6,479 bases of DNA from an uncultured bacterium (GTDB lineage: Bacteria > Bacillota > Clostridia > Oscillospirales > Butyricicoccaceae): NCBI GenBank assembly GCA_905215125.1, contig CAJMOV010000116.1:1-6479 (forward strand), in the 5' to 3' direction. The notes under the pieces are model-generated. The model did not search any database. It saw only the letters and a list, made by a program, of their open reading frames with translations, and was not told the origin of the DNA. This document shows positions 5,370 to 6,479 of this stretch, piece after piece; the first letter of the stretch is position 1, and every line of letters starts with the position of its first letter. Made by a program: the position numbers and the translations under genes.

Positions 5370-6479
5370 ATGCCGATGGACGATAACCGCCGCCTGGCCG
5401 CGCTTTTGTTCCCCAACATTGAAAAAACGCCTCAGCAGTATATGAACGAAATCTACCCGCCCCGCGCTTTGCCGGAAGGGGCGATGGTCACCCGCTTCGC
5501 CCCCAGCCCGACCGGCTTTCTGCACATCGGCGGGGTGTTCACCGCACTGGTGTGCGAGCGCCTGGCCCACCAAAGCGGGGGGGTGTGCTACCTGCGCATT
5601 GAGGACACCGATAAAAAACGCGAGCAGGAGGACGGCGTTTCCGGCATTGTGCGCGGCCTGCGCGATTTTGGCATCGCCTTTGACGAAGGGGTGATGCAGG
5701 ATGGCGCGGAAAAGGGGGATTACGGCCCTTACGTCCAAAGCCGTCGCGCCGAAATCTACCAGAGCTTTGCCAAAGCCCTCGTCGAGCAGGGACTGGCCTA
5801 TCCCTGCTTCTGCACCGAGGACGAGCTTTCCGCTATCCGCGAAGAGCAGGAGAAGCAGAAGGTTCTGCCCGGCTATCATGGGCAATATGCCCGCTGCCGC
5901 TGCTTGACGCCGGAGGAGGTTGAGCAGAAGCTGGCCGCCGGGCTGCCCTATGTCGTCCGCCTGCGCTCGCCCGGCAAGCCCGGGGGCCGCGTCAAGCTGC
6001 GCGACGCCATCCGCGGCGAGATTGAAATGGACGAAAATACCGTCGATATCGTGCTGCTCAAGCGCGACGGCATCCCCACCTATCACTTCGCCCATGTCGT
6101 CGACGACACGCTGATGGGCACGACCCACGTCGTCCGCGGCGAGGAATGGGTGCCGTCCGCCCCCATCCACCTGCAGCTTTTCTATCTGCTGGGCATCAAA
6201 GCGCCCAAATACGCCCACGTCTCCCCCGTCATGAAGGAGGACGGCGGCTCGCGCCGCAAGCTGTCCAAGCGCAAGGATCCGGAGGCGTCGGTCGAATACT
6301 TCGTGCAGCAGGGCTACCCGGCCGACGCTGTCGTCGAATACCTGCTCACCCTTCTTAATTCCAACTTTGAGGACTGGCGCAGGCAGAACAAAACGGCCCC
6401 GTGCCGCGACTTCCCCTTTACCTTGAAGAAGATGAGCCAGTCGGGCGCGCTGTTTGATCTCGACAAGCTGGACAGCGTT
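5370..6479 (+). CDS. gltX: Glutamate--tRNA ligase (GluRS), long clostridial form; 3' end outside window
   Basis: The first 370 codons are present and open to the window edge. GluRS charges tRNA-Glu with glutamate using ATP in the cytoplasm. The class I motifs are FAPSPTGFLHIGG (43-55, HIGH equivalent H52-G55) and KLSKRK (297-302, KMSKS equivalent), joined by a Rossmann domain with LRIEDTD. C146 and C148 with C176 or C178 (CFC, then YARCRC) resemble the zinc knuckle of GluRS. About 38 residues precede the catalytic strand (RRLAALLFPNIEKTP and on), an extension absent from most bacterial GluRS but present in a long clostridial type that I recall as about 550 residues. The last visible part (VVEYLLTLLNSNFEDWRR, then LKKMSQSGALFDLDKL) is the helical region after KMSKS. 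Start: ATG 5370 has GGAG (5361-5364) five bases before it; ATG 5376 gives an 11-base gap and cannot be excluded. No partner gene for an indirect glutaminylation pathway is visible. Confidence 0.95.
   Translation, partial: MPMDDNRRLAALLFPNIEKTPQQYMNEIYPPRALPEGAMVTRFAPSPTGFLHIGGVFTALVCERLAHQSGGVCYLRIEDTDKKREQEDGVSGIVRGLRDFGIAFDEGVMQDGAEKGDYGPYVQSRRAEIYQSFAKALVEQGLAYPCFCTEDELSAIREEQEKQKVLPGYHGQYARCRCLTPEEVEQKLAAGLPYVVRLRSPGKPGGRVKLRDAIRGEIEMDENTVDIVLLKRDGIPTYHFAHVVDDTLMGTTHVVRGEEWVPSAPIHLQLFYLLGIKAPKYAHVSPVMKEDGGSRRKLSKRKDPEASVEYFVQQGYPADAVVEYLLTLLNSNFEDWRRQNKTAPCRDFPFTLKKMSQSGALFDLDKLDSV

Noticed and set aside
5328..6218. 296-codon open frame on the minus strand
   Set aside because: It is antisense to gltX, whose HIGH and KMSKS motifs fix the coding strand.
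1..6479. Defence system, mobile element or CRISPR array
   Set aside because: There are no transposase, integrase, nuclease, reverse transcriptase or toxin motifs, no direct-repeat arrays, and no base-composition island. The lone P-loop ATPase has no effector gene beside it on its strand.

Overview
The window looks like part of a chromosome from a GC-rich, low-oxygen Gram-positive bacterium of the class Clostridia, most likely an Oscillospiraceae/Ruminococcaceae-type gut organism. This is inference from several signs: strong AAGGAGG-type ribosome sites, sigma-A-type promoters with TATAAT/TATACT -10 boxes, GC-rich hairpin terminators with T tracts, a LytR-CpsA-Psr protein, an anchored NodB-type deacetylase, and a glutamyl-tRNA synthetase with an N-terminal extension typical of the long clostridial form. 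No mobile element, CRISPR array, rRNA or tRNA gene is visible.

Layout, left to right. The 5' part of an M42-family aminopeptidase gene (minus strand) runs off the left edge. Next is a minus-strand P-loop ATPase gene (426-1499) of a poorly understood two-repeat family. After a 267-base divergent promoter region comes a plus-strand membrane-anchored polysaccharide deacetylase (1767-3116). It ends at a strong hairpin that it probably shares with the convergent genes to its right. Two small minus-strand genes (3191-3535 and 3638-3973) encode related three-helix membrane proteins of unknown function. A minus-strand LCP-family protein gene follows (4060-5097). After a second divergent promoter region (5098-5369), the plus-strand gltX gene begins and runs off the right edge.

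Nearly every gene appears to be its own transcription unit. Five of the six boundaries have a recognisable promoter, and four hairpin terminators can be drawn, one of them between the two small paralogs. Four genes concern the cell envelope: the deacetylase (likely trims N-acetyl groups from a wall or extracellular glycan), the LCP protein (likely attaches polymers to the wall) and the two small membrane proteins. The others are housekeeping or unknown (aminopeptidase, ATPase, GluRS). The window does not look like a defence or mobile island. Its least described parts are the ATPase, whose second repeat has lost its P-loop, and the pair of small membrane paralogs.
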